From Niabella yanshanensis (GTDB lineage: Bacteria > Bacteroidota > Bacteroidia > Chitinophagales > Chitinophagaceae): a stretch of 64,000 nt of DNA. Every line of letters starts with the position of its first letter. Positions within the stretch are counted from its first letter, which is position 1. The stretch covers positions 3,720,001-3,784,000 of the forward strand of contig NZ_CP139960.1 of assembly GCF_034424215.1 (NCBI RefSeq). Reading direction: 5' to 3'. The notes beneath the pieces were generated by a model. It was not told where the DNA came from. It saw nothing but the letters and a program-made list of their open reading frames with translations, and made no database searches. Shown here piece after piece: positions 8,930-17,428 of this stretch. A program made the position numbers and the translations under genes.

Positions 8930-9493
8930 TTAATCTTCTTCGTCCTGGTATCCTTCCGCCGATTCCTCAATGCCCATATCCTCGCCTTCTTCATTCTTTA
9001 CGTTAAATCCTTCTGCACCGCGGGTGAGGTCATATTTCTCTTCAATATCGGCAAATTTATCGCCTAATAGCCCTTTTGTGCCATATTGTTTGGGTCCGAT
9101 GCCTTCGCTACGTACTACCGCCGGATACTCCTGGCGACTATCAGCCTCTTTCGATACGTTGATCAGCTCGATCAGAAAGTTCCAAACCTTATGAAAGTCG
9201 TAGGTATAAGTAAAGCGCTGGTTCGTATTTTTTACTTCAGATCCGATGGTGGTTTCGGCCATGATCAGCGGATCTACTTTGTATTTTTTATCGTATTTCT
9301 CCAGCGAAATTTCACGGCCTTGCTGCCAGTTGTCATTGCTGCGATAAAATGTAGCCTGGTGCTTGTTATCAAACTCATAGGCTTTCAAAATTGTTTCATG
9401 CAGTTGCAAGAAGTTTTGCGTATGCTTGATCACTACATCACGGTAAATGCTGTCGTCCTCCTCAAAATATACTCTGAATTTTAGAATTGCCAT
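8930..9493 (-). CDS. plasmid pRiA4b ORF-3-like protein
   Basis: 187 aa. The N-terminus ILKFRVYFEEDDSIYRDVVI and the middle FTYTYDFHKVWNFLIELI match the pRiA4b ORF-3 (IS1096 TnpR-like) family, whose function is unknown. The last 50 residues are very acidic (EEGEDMGIEESAEGYQDEED). It lies just upstream of miaA on the same strand (25-nt gap to the proposed miaA start) and is probably co-transcribed with it. Confidence 0.75.
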   Translation of the reverse strand: MAILKFRVYFEEDDSIYRDVVIKHTQNFLQLHETILKAYEFDNKHQATFYRSNDNWQQGREISLEKYDKKYKVDPLIMAETTIGSEVKNTNQRFTYTYDFHKVWNFLIELINVSKEADSRQEYPAVVRSEGIGPKQYGTKGLLGDKFADIEEKYDLTRGAEGFNVKNEEGEDMGIEESAEGYQDEED

Positions 9494-9785
9494 ACGGCGA
9501 ATTTACGGAAATGTGTGGAGATGGGCCGATCTGCCGATTTCAAATTTGGTTATATGATTTATTTTTTGTATATTAGTATATTGGGGTATCGGGAAAGCTA
9601 ACCGGCGACCTTAACTTCTGGCAGTTCCGGGGCGTAAGGAACTTAATATTTATGATCTGCGAAGAGCAGTAAGCCTCTGTTAATTCATACTTTTAAATTT
9701 CAAACCCGGCTGCTGGTATTTAAAAAGTATATAAATTACTCATCCGTATCGACATCATTTCATAAAACAAGTAGAACGCTGTACT

Positions 9786-12700
9786 ATGATCAATAGTAAT
9801 ACCATTCAATTGCATAAAGAGATTTTTCCATTTTTGAATATTTCACTTTACCTGAATAACATTCCATTGATACGGGAGTTAACGATCAGCAATAAGGGGG
9901 CAGGGGATTATTTCGGTTTAGAGCTGGAATTAAAATCTGATATACCCTGTATAGAAACGTTTCGTTATCTCATAGCCCAGGCACCTGCAGGCAAAGAGAT
10001 CCGGATACCGGTGGATGCGCTGAAGATAAACCGGGACTATATAAGTCAATTGTCGGAAACAGAGAAGGCGGTTCTTACAATAAATGTTAAACAACAGGAC
10101 GAGATATTGATCAGTGACACGCTAACAATAGATGTTCATCCACTCGAATACTTTGGCGGGTTCCAGGTTTTGCCGGAGTTGATTGCGGCCTACGTCACAC
10201 CCAATCACCCTTATGTATATCATATCAAGCGGAAGGCGGTAGAAGTATTGGACCGGCTACGCCTGAAAGCAGCATTCGACGGATACCAGCAAAATAGCCC
10301 CGAGACTGTCATGCAAACCATGTCAGCCATTTACACTGCCATTCAAAGCGAAGAAATTGTGTATAGCTCGCTACCACCCGGGTATGAAGCTACGGGGCAA
10401 AGACTGCGTTTATTAAATACGCTTCAGCAGGAAAAATTCGGTAATTGCATCGACATCAGTTTACTGTTCGCCGCCTGCCTGGAAGCAGCTGATCTCAATC
10501 CCCTGCTGATTATTACACATGGACATGCATTTGTAGGTTGCTGGCTGCACGATGATAAGTTTGCAGAAGTGATCAATGATGATAAGGCTGCCATTACTAA
10601 ACGGTTGAGTAAAGGGATACGGGAATTGGCGGCTGTTGAAGCTACCTCAGTATGTAAAGGCAATAAGACCAGTTTTCTCGAAGCCTTAAATATGGGAGAG
10701 GCGCAATTGGTAGAGAAGGAAGATTTTATATTGTCAGTAGATATCAGGCGTGCCCGTACCGCTCGTATTCGTCCCCTGCCTTTGTTGCACCAGGGTACAA
10801 CCACAAAACTGGATGAAGCCGCAATGGAACAGGAGCGGGCTGTTAGTTTACAGCATAGCTTTGACCTGGGAGCTATTTACCAGGATGAGCTGGTGAGTGG
10901 GGCTAAGGCAACCACCAAACAAAAGCTTTGGGAACGCAAACTGCTGGACCTCTCTTTACGCAACAACCTGCTCAACCTGCGCATGACGCGCAATATGCTA
11001 CAGCTGGTGGATATTGACATCAGTCACCTGGAAGATACGCTGAGTGATGGCAAAAGCTTTTCCATTCTACCCCATGCTACAGCCGAGCCTCTGCGACGAT
11101 ACAATCTGTTTACGCAACCACTTCATCATTCTTCTCCGCTCTACCAGATGGCGAATGAAGAGCTTAAATATAATCGCCTGCTCACACATTATCACCAGCA
11201 GGACCTGGAAAACATATTGGCTTACATGCATAAAAGCGCAAAGCAAGCCATTGAAGAAAATGGCTCCAGTACTTTGTTTTTAGCAGTCGGACTTTTAAAA
11301 TGGTATGACGGTAAAACGCCTGAGCACCCCAGGTTTGCACCCATATTATTATTGCCGGTAGAGTTGAGCCGCCGTTCGGTTAACAGCCGGTTTAATCTAA
11401 AGAGCAGGGAAGAGGATACCATGATCAATATGACCCTGCTGGAATTTTTGAGACAGGAGTACCAGCTCAATTTAAGCGGGCTGGAACAGCTGCCCTACGA
11501 TGAGAAGGGGGTGGACGTTGCAAAAGTGATGGGCATTTTACGCCGGGCCATTATGCAACTGAAAGGCTGGGATGTAGAAGAGCAGCTGGTGCTGGGTAAT
11601 TTCTCTTTCAGCAAGCTGATATTATGGAAAGATATCGTGCAGCACCAGGAAGCTTTATTGAAAAGTGATATGGTTCGAAGCCTGGTAGAAGGCCGGCTGG
11701 TTTCGGGTGATATGGAGGCCAATATCGGGAACGCAGACTTTGATGCTGTAGCATCCGCATCGTTGGCGCTACCTATTGCTACCGATGTATCGCAAATGGA
11801 AGCAGTGATCACCGCGCAAAAGGGACAGAGCTATATTTTACATGGACCTCCCGGAACCGGTAAGTCGCAAACCATTACCAATATTATTGCCGATGCTTTG
11901 TACCGCGGTAAGCGGGTTTTGTTTGTAGCAGCCAAAAAAGCGGCACTGGATGTAGTGCATAAACGACTGGAACAAATAGGACTGGCGCCTTTTTCACTAG
12001 AGCTGCACTCTAATAAGTCAAAAAAATCGGACGTACTGGCACAGCTGGCTGCTACATTGGAAACTACCCGTAATGGCGTTGTGGCTGATTTCGAGCAGGA
12101 AGCTAAAAGGTTAGACCAGGTAAAAGAGCAGATCAGTCAATACGTAAACCTTTTGCATCAGAAACAACCATGGGGCTGGAGCCTGTATGAAGGCATTACC
12201 GCGCTGGAAGCTTATCGCGATCGACCAACGCAGCCCAAACCGCTGCCCGAACAGGTGTTGCAGGAGCTGGATACCCAACGCTGGCAACAATGGCAGGACT
12301 GGTTGCCCGGTTTTCAATCCATTGCGCAAATGATCATACACCCGGCTGAAAATCCACTGGCGGCATTGCAGCTTCAGGGTTACACTGCTGCATTACAAGA
12401 CGAAATTGAAGCATCCATTAAAAAAATCACTGGTCTGCTGCCTGCTTATCAGCAGTCGGTTCAGTCGGTTGCATCGGCACTACAATTTCCTTTCACATTA
12501 TCCAATAAAAATACGCAGCAGCAATTTGTAACTGCAGTAGAGGGGCTGAGTCGCCTGCCCGATATGCCACTGCCATTAGCTGTCTACCTGGCAGACCGGG
12601 AAAACTACAATACTTACGAAGATTGGAAGCGGCATTTTCAACAACATCAGGCACTATTAAAAGCCATTACAGCTAACTATAACCTTAATGTTTTATCAGC

Positions 12701-15590
12701 AGATGTAGCAGGTATTGAAATGGCCTGGAAACAGGCAGAACAGTCCTGGTTCCTGCCTAAATGGTGGAACAAGAGAAAGCTTAAGAAACAGTTATCTCTT
12801 TATAAGCACCAGGCTATTGAAAATAATGATGAGATCGTTCAGTTGTTTCAGCAACACCGGCAGCTGAAAGAAGAAGAGACGATTTTGCAGCAGCAACGCT
12901 ACCAGGCTGTTCAGCAGGCTTTAAAGAATTTATACAAAGACGAACAAACCAATATTACGGATATTGATGATAAGGCATCGAAAATACAGCAGCTAAGTGT
13001 ACTCCTTCAGCCATTCGGAAGAGCAGCTTTTTTACAATGGCTGAGTCAGCTGCAACAACAGTCCCTGGTATATACCGATGATATCAAAGGCATACAACCT
13101 GCTTTGCAGCGGGAGCTACAGCCAAAGGCAATGCAAACATCTGAAGCCATCGGGCAGTTCGAAGCGCTCACGGGAATCGTTCTTCCTACAGGTGATGGTT
13201 GGACACAGGCAGGGCTGGAACAAGTAGGGGTATTGCAATCTCACCTGCCACATTTAAAAAACTGGATGAATTACGTGCAGCAGTCCAATATGGGTAAACG
13301 GCTGCAGCTGGATTGGCTGATCACCGCTTTTGAAAGCAAGGACTGTACAGCCGCTGATATTACCACTTATTGCCATTACGCGGTGCACCGGGCTACGGTG
13401 CAAAAAGTGATTGGGCAACATGAAGCATTGAGCTTGTTTAATGCAGGCATGTTTGAAACTAAAATTGAGCAGTATAAAAAAATAGCTAAAGAGTTTCAAC
13501 AGTTAACCATACAAACCTTGAGGAACAAGCTTGCGGCTCAATTGCCCAATGCGGGTGTGGAAGCCCTGCAAAGCTCCGAACCTGGCATCCTGCAAAGGGC
13601 TATCCGAAGCAGGGGCAGGGGAATAAGCATCCGTCGCCTTTTTGATCAGCTACCCACCTTATTACCCCGCATGGCGCCCTGCATGTTGATGAGTCCCATT
13701 TCAGCAGCACAATATTTTGATGTGGATGCCAATCATTTCGACCTGGTGATCTTCGATGAGGCCTCTCAGTTGCCTACCTGTGAGGCCGTCAGCGCCTTGG
13801 CCAGAGCAAAGCAGGCGGTTATTGTGGGTGATCCCAAGCAAATGCCACCAACGGCGTTTTTTACCAGCCAGAAAACAGACGAGGAAGATGTGGAAATAGA
13901 AGACCTGGAAAGCATATTGGATGATTGCCTGTCTTTATCGGTTCCTTCCAAATATTTATTGCGGCATTATCGCAGCAAGCACGAAAGTTTGATTGCTTTT
14001 AGTAATGCGAATTATTACGAAAACAAGCTGTTGACATTCCCTTCAGCAGATGATCTTAACCGTAAAGTGCAATACCATCATGTGCCGGGTTTTTATGATA
14101 AAGGAAAGACCCGCACCAATAGTTTTGAAGCTGATGCTATTGTACAATATATTCAACAACACTATACCGATCCAAAGAGAAGCATACGCAGCCTGGGCGT
14201 AGTCACATTCAGCCAAACCCAGCAAAGCCTGGTAGAAGATAAGCTGCAGGCGCTGTTTATGAAAGATGCGGCGCTGGAACAGTTAGCCAATGAAGCAGCA
14301 GAGCCTTTGTTCACCAAAAACCTGGAAAATGTACAGGGGGATGAAAGGGATATCATATTGTTTTCGGTAGGCTATGCACCCGACGAGCAGGGAAAGATGT
14401 TTATGAATTTTGGTCCGTTGAACCGCAATGGCGGCTGGCGCAGGTTGAACGTAGCCGTGACCAGGGCCCGTTATGAAATGCATGTGTTTGCTACTTTAAG
14501 CGCCGACCAGGTTGATCTGAGCCGTACTTCGGCCGAAGGTGTAGCAGGCCTGAAAGCCTTTCTGCAATTTGCGCAACACGGTCAGTTGGCTTTGCGGGCG
14601 CAGGATGTACAGAGGGAGCAGGCTGGTTTGGCCAGGACGATTGCCCAACGCCTGCAAGAAAAAGGCTTACAGGTACGGTGTGATATTGGTACATCAGGGT
14701 TTAAAGTAGATATCGGTATTGTACATCCTGGTAAAACACAGCAGTATCTTTTGGGTATTCTGATCGATGGGGACTACTATTACAATGCCCGTACGGCCAA
14801 TGATCGCGAGCGCGTCATGCCATCGGTATTGCAAGCTTTGGGCTGGAACCTGCACCGGGTATGGACCATGGACTGGTATGAGAACAGCGACAAAGTGATT
14901 GATGCCATTGTTCAAAAATCGGAGCTGATTTTACAACAACCTGGTATAGTTGAAGAACAGCTTGAAAAAAAGATAACAGCAGCGACTCCCATAGTGCAGC
15001 AGGTAGAGGCAGCATCATCCAAAACGCTTCCAGATACAGCAAGTAAACGGAGAGCTTACCAGCCGCAGTCATTACCGCAAGAGCCTCATGCCAGCAGTGA
15101 AACTATTTATAAGCCAGATAACCGTTCCCGCGTTCAGCAGCAAATTAAAATATTGCTGGATGCCGAAGCGCCCATCAGTAAAAGCCTGTTGTATAAGAAG
15201 ATACTGCAGGCATGGAACACCACCCGTGCCGGAGCCAGGCTGGAAGCTTATTTGCAGGAGCTCATCAGTGAAATGGCCATAACTGCTACCCTGCATCATC
15301 AGCCCTTTTACTGGAGCCATACTGATCGTACTATTGACTATTACCGCGATAATAGTATAGAAAAACGTTCCATCGAAGATATTGCACCGGAAGAAATAGT
15401 AGTCGCCATACAGGAAGCCGTGGTGCACAATCTCAGCATTGAAGAAGAGGAGCTGATCCGTTATCTCTGCCGCGTTTTTGGATTCGCCAAAGTAGGAAAG
15501 CAAATAGACAGCTTATTGCGCTATGCCATTGATGAGGCCGAGCGGGGAGGGGTGGTAAAGAGAGAAGGCGGCAGGGTGAAGATAGGGTAG
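9786..15590 (+). CDS. giant DUF4011 / SF1 helicase / Vsr-like endonuclease protein
   Basis: 1934 aa. Residues about 130-290 look like a transglutaminase/papain-type fold (FGNC with C221, then THGHAFVGCW with H247). A DUF4011-type segment follows (KLWERKLLDLSLRNNLLNLR). The split SF1 helicase has Walker A GPPGTGKS at 687-694, Walker B FDEASQ at 1323-1328, VGDPKQMPP, and the motif VQGDERDIILFSVGY near 1517, with a long helical insert between the lobes. A Vsr-like (MTES_1575) nuclease domain sits at about 1610-1720 (IGTSGFKVDIGIVHPGK) and DUF3320 near the end. This architecture matches the DUF4011-helicase-Vsr anti-phage type I recall as Hhe. It neighbours a toxin-antitoxin pair and CRISPR-Cas. 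Defence function is inference. Confidence 0.85.
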   Translation: MINSNTIQLHKEIFPFLNISLYLNNIPLIRELTISNKGAGDYFGLELELKSDIPCIETFRYLIAQAPAGKEIRIPVDALKINRDYISQLSETEKAVLTINVKQQDEILISDTLTIDVHPLEYFGGFQVLPELIAAYVTPNHPYVYHIKRKAVEVLDRLRLKAAFDGYQQNSPETVMQTMSAIYTAIQSEEIVYSSLPPGYEATGQRLRLLNTLQQEKFGNCIDISLLFAACLEAADLNPLLIITHGHAFVGCWLHDDKFAEVINDDKAAITKRLSKGIRELAAVEATSVCKGNKTSFLEALNMGEAQLVEKEDFILSVDIRRARTARIRPLPLLHQGTTTKLDEAAMEQERAVSLQHSFDLGAIYQDELVSGAKATTKQKLWERKLLDLSLRNNLLNLRMTRNMLQLVDIDISHLEDTLSDGKSFSILPHATAEPLRRYNLFTQPLHHSSPLYQMANEELKYNRLLTHYHQQDLENILAYMHKSAKQAIEENGSSTLFLAVGLLKWYDGKTPEHPRFAPILLLPVELSRRSVNSRFNLKSREEDTMINMTLLEFLRQEYQLNLSGLEQLPYDEKGVDVAKVMGILRRAIMQLKGWDVEEQLVLGNFSFSKLILWKDIVQHQEALLKSDMVRSLVEGRLVSGDMEANIGNADFDAVASASLALPIATDVSQMEAVITAQKGQSYILHGPPGTGKSQTITNIIADALYRGKRVLFVAAKKAALDVVHKRLEQIGLAPFSLELHSNKSKKSDVLAQLAATLETTRNGVVADFEQEAKRLDQVKEQISQYVNLLHQKQPWGWSLYEGITALEAYRDRPTQPKPLPEQVLQELDTQRWQQWQDWLPGFQSIAQMIIHPAENPLAALQLQGYTAALQDEIEASIKKITGLLPAYQQSVQSVASALQFPFTLSNKNTQQQFVTAVEGLSRLPDMPLPLAVYLADRENYNTYEDWKRHFQQHQALLKAITANYNLNVLSADVAGIEMAWKQAEQSWFLPKWWNKRKLKKQLSLYKHQAIENNDEIVQLFQQHRQLKEEETILQQQRYQAVQQALKNLYKDEQTNITDIDDKASKIQQLSVLLQPFGRAAFLQWLSQLQQQSLVYTDDIKGIQPALQRELQPKAMQTSEAIGQFEALTGIVLPTGDGWTQAGLEQVGVLQSHLPHLKNWMNYVQQSNMGKRLQLDWLITAFESKDCTAADITTYCHYAVHRATVQKVIGQHEALSLFNAGMFETKIEQYKKIAKEFQQLTIQTLRNKLAAQLPNAGVEALQSSEPGILQRAIRSRGRGISIRRLFDQLPTLLPRMAPCMLMSPISAAQYFDVDANHFDLVIFDEASQLPTCEAVSALARAKQAVIVGDPKQMPPTAFFTSQKTDEEDVEIEDLESILDDCLSLSVPSKYLLRHYRSKHESLIAFSNANYYENKLLTFPSADDLNRKVQYHHVPGFYDKGKTRTNSFEADAIVQYIQQHYTDPKRSIRSLGVVTFSQTQQSLVEDKLQALFMKDAALEQLANEAAEPLFTKNLENVQGDERDIILFSVGYAPDEQGKMFMNFGPLNRNGGWRRLNVAVTRARYEMHVFATLSADQVDLSRTSAEGVAGLKAFLQFAQHGQLALRAQDVQREQAGLARTIAQRLQEKGLQVRCDIGTSGFKVDIGIVHPGKTQQYLLGILIDGDYYYNARTANDRERVMPSVLQALGWNLHRVWTMDWYENSDKVIDAIVQKSELILQQPGIVEEQLEKKITAATPIVQQVEAASSKTLPDTASKRRAYQPQSLPQEPHASSETIYKPDNRSRVQQQIKILLDAEAPISKSLLYKKILQAWNTTRAGARLEAYLQELISEMAITATLHHQPFYWSHTDRTIDYYRDNSIEKRSIEDIAPEEIVVAIQEAVVHNLSIEEEELIRYLCRVFGFAKVGKQIDSLLRYAIDEAERGGVVKREGGRVKIG

Positions 15591-15674
15591 GGGTTGGAAG
15601 CTGTGAACTACCCAAGAGAGTAATAGGCATATAAAAATGCTAAAATGCATTTCTGGATGTGCAAAATATTGATG

Positions 15675-15686
15675 AAAGTGCACTTT
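15675..15686. promoter_or_regulatory. 12-bp palindrome, possible operator
   Basis: AAAGTGCACTTT is a perfect palindrome in the 214-bp gap before the XRE gene at 15805. The site is AT-rich outside the core, as expected of a dimeric HTH repressor site. Only position and symmetry support this. Confidence 0.3.
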
Positions 15687-15804
15687 TGATTGAGCAAAAA
15701 TGTCATTAAACCGGTTTAGAAGCCTTGTAAATTACTGCTTTTATGCGCGTATTTTACGTAACTTTATACAGTAACTTGTATGATCATAACACTTAAATTT
15801 GCCT

Positions 15805-16233
15805 ATGAACTCCACTGCACCCACCCAGAAAATACACGAAGGTAGAAACGTAAAACGCTTCCGCGAAATGCTCGGCATAAAGCAGGATGCGTTAGCGGCC
15901 GACCTCGGCGATGATTGGAACCAGCAAAAGATATCTTTATTAGAACAGAAAGAAACCATAGATGCAGCAGTATTAAAAGACCTAGCTGCTATACTTAAAA
16001 TACCCATGGAAGCTATACAAAATTTTGATGAGGAGAAGGCGGTTAGTATTATCTCTAATACATTTACCAGTAATGATAGTTCAACATTGAATGCTGTTAA
16101 CCCCTACTGCACTTTTAATCCGTTGGATAAGTTAGTAGAGGCTTTTGAGGAAGTGAGGCGTTTAAATGCTGAAGTCATAAAGCTAAAAGATGAGCAGATC
16201 AGCTTATTGCAAAGCTTGTTGGAGAAGAAATAA
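15805..16233 (+). CDS. XRE-family HTH transcriptional regulator
   Basis: 142 aa from the ATG at 15805 (a TTG two codons earlier is less likely). Residues about 10-70 form a Cro/C1-type helix-turn-helix (NVKRFREMLGIKQDALAADL, then QQKISLLEQKETID). The C-terminal 35 residues (VEAFEEVRRLNAEVIKLKDE) have coiled-coil spacing and probably mediate dimerisation. It stands alone between the DUF4011 helicase and the toxin-antitoxin pair and may regulate one of them. Confidence 0.8.
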   Translation: MNSTAPTQKIHEGRNVKRFREMLGIKQDALAADLGDDWNQQKISLLEQKETIDAAVLKDLAAILKIPMEAIQNFDEEKAVSIISNTFTSNDSSTLNAVNPYCTFNPLDKLVEAFEEVRRLNAEVIKLKDEQISLLQSLLEKK

Positions 16234-16330
16234 ATAAGCCTTCCCAGGATTTGAAAACCATAACTTGTTGGCCTTATGTTACAACGACAGCGCGGTCTAT
16301 GTTGAAGGGTAAAATAAAATTTCTCTAAAA

Positions 16331-16345
16331 AAGATTGCTAATCTT
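16331..16345. promoter_or_regulatory. inverted repeat overlapping a -7-like box
   Basis: AAGATT-GCT-AATCTT is a perfect inverted repeat with 6-bp arms, 16 nt before the GTG of the HigB-like toxin. It overlaps TAATCTTG (16339-16346), one mismatch from TAnnTTTG. This is where an autoregulating antitoxin would bind. Inference from symmetry and position. Confidence 0.45.
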
Positions 16346-16361
16346 GTAAATTAACTTATAA

Positions 16362-16892
16362 GTGAATACCTTTGCCTTGGAATTGTGGGATGATGAAGGG
16401 ACAAAATGTACCTTTTATACAGTGCGTAAGGATGGTGCGCATCAAAACGAGACGGATCTGTTTTTCGATAAATACCATCAGTTGCCAGAGTATAAGCAGT
16501 CGGTTCAGCAATTATTAAGCTTTGTGCTTGATGCGATAGGTGACGATCACGGTGCTTTGGATGTTTTATTCAACCGTTTTGAAAATGAAGTAGTGGGTTT
16601 ACCGAATAGAAAGAGGGTGCAGTTAGGTGAAATTGTATTTTGTTATCCGGATTTTCCACTTCGCCTTTATGCCTTAAGAATTAAAAATAGAAAAGATCTG
16701 GTAGTGTTGTTCAACGGAGGTGTAAAGTCAGCGCAAACCAATCAGCAAAGTAGCGGTTTGAACCTTAAGTGGAGAGAAGCCTGTCAATATGCTTTGCGAA
16801 TAGAAGAAGCGATAAGAGAAGGCGAGGTAATTGTTGATACAAAAGAACGGAAATTAACATCATCTGATAAAAGCGATGAAATTATTTTATAA
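16362..16892 (+). CDS. HigB/Gp49-like toxin of a type II toxin-antitoxin pair
   Basis: 176 aa starting at GTG 16362. The middle holds a RelE/HigB-like pattern: LSFVLDAIGDDHG, VVGLPNRKRVQLGEIVF, then LRLYALRIKNRKDLVVLFNGG, where the conserved Arg and the LVVLFNGG strand are typical of phage Gp49-like HigB proteins. It is longer than the usual 100-120 aa. It precedes an XRE gene by 11 nt, the toxin-first order of HigBA. Predicted to be an mRNA interferase, by family only. Confidence 0.65.
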   Translation: MNTFALELWDDEGTKCTFYTVRKDGAHQNETDLFFDKYHQLPEYKQSVQQLLSFVLDAIGDDHGALDVLFNRFENEVVGLPNRKRVQLGEIVFCYPDFPLRLYALRIKNRKDLVVLFNGGVKSAQTNQQSSGLNLKWREACQYALRIEEAIREGEVIVDTKERKLTSSDKSDEIIL

Positions 16893-16903
16893 ATTGATAT
16901 AAA

Positions 16904-17173
16904 ATGAGAAGCAAGGTTGCAAAGAAAATTCAGGAAGAAACCCCTGAAGAGGAGCGCATTTTTGTGCGTCAGTACACAGATATTGTTATACGTATTAATG
17001 AACTGCTGCAGCAAAATGGCTACACGCAAAAAGAGCTTGCCGGGCGTATGAACAAGCGACCTTCCGAAATCAGTAAATGGTTGAAGGGCAATCATAACCT
17101 TACACTAAAAACTATTGCCAAATTGGAAGCGGAGCTTGGCGCACCAATTATTGAAGTAAAAAAAGCCTCTTAG
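16904..17173 (+). CDS. XRE-family antitoxin (HigA-like)
   Basis: 89 aa with a helix-turn-helix at about 33-80 (LLQQNGYTQKELAGRMNKRP, then SEISKWLKGNHNLTLKTIAK). It follows the toxin gene by 11 nt on the same strand. It should neutralise the toxin and repress the operon, perhaps through the inverted repeat at 16331-16345. A terminator follows at 17220. Confidence 0.75.
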   Translation: MRSKVAKKIQEETPEEERIFVRQYTDIVIRINELLQQNGYTQKELAGRMNKRPSEISKWLKGNHNLTLKTIAKLEAELGAPIIEVKKAS

Positions 17174-17219
17174 CATATCAAATTTACAGAACAGCTTCCC
17201 CGATAGTATCCCGGGACAG

Positions 17220-17242
17220 ACGCTCCGGGGACGGGGCGTTTT
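17220..17242 (+). terminator. rho-independent terminator after the toxin-antitoxin pair
   Basis: Stem ACGCTCC / GGGGCGT (7 bp with one G-U pair), loop GGGGAC, followed by TTTT. It separates the toxin-antitoxin operon from the CRISPR locus. Confidence 0.6.
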
Positions 17243-17259
17243 GTGTTATTACAGGGCAC

Positions 17260-17329
17260 AAAAAAAGGCGAGTTGCCCCACCTTGAATGTTTTCACAACG
17301 GAATAATCCTTATTGTGAATTGCTTTCAT
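17260..17329 (-). ncRNA. tracrRNA for the type II-C system (minus strand)
   Basis: On the minus strand the RNA would start with the anti-repeat ATGAAAGCAATTCACAA (17329-17313), 17 nt identical to the 3' end of the plus-strand repeat and thus complementary to the start of a minus-strand crRNA repeat. It continues through AAGGATTATTCC and TTGTGAAAACATTCAA and ends in the hairpin GGTGGG-GCAA-CTCGCC (GNRA loop) plus seven T. A perfect -7 box TATCTTTG lies just upstream at 17336-17343. Length is about 65-70 nt. The gene diverges from cas9. Confidence 0.85.
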
Positions 17330-17335
17330 TGAAAA

Positions 17336-17343
17336 CAAAGATA
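17336..17343 (-). promoter_or_regulatory. -7 box TATCTTTG of tracrRNA
   Basis: Exact match to TAnnTTTG on the minus strand, 6 nt upstream of the anti-repeat. No TTG is visible 17-23 bp upstream of it. The CRISPR repeat carries the related TATCTTGG in the same orientation. Confidence 0.55.
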
Positions 17344-17365
17344 AAGCGATTTATGCATTGTTGGA

Positions 17366-17379
17366 TACGGAAATCCGTA
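17366..17379. promoter_or_regulatory. inverted repeat between tracrRNA and cas9 promoters
   Basis: TACGGA-AA-TCCGTA is a perfect inverted repeat with 6-bp arms. It lies 22 bp from the tracrRNA -7 box and about 20 bp before TATTTTAG (17401-17408), a one-mismatch -7 box for cas9. Position suggests a shared regulatory site; no regulator is identified. Confidence 0.35.
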
Positions 17380-17428
17380 ATAAAAATCTTTTTTATTCTT
17401 TATTTTAGAAGCTAATTAATTGAAAATT

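Noticed and set aside
13254-15630. Long antisense frames within the DUF4011 helicase gene (up to 143 codons)
   Set aside because: They lie wholly opposite a well-supported 1934-codon gene and show no domain signature.
17174-17428. A small protein gene between the antitoxin and cas9
   Set aside because: The gap is fully accounted for by a terminator, tracrRNA and promoters; no credible frame exists.
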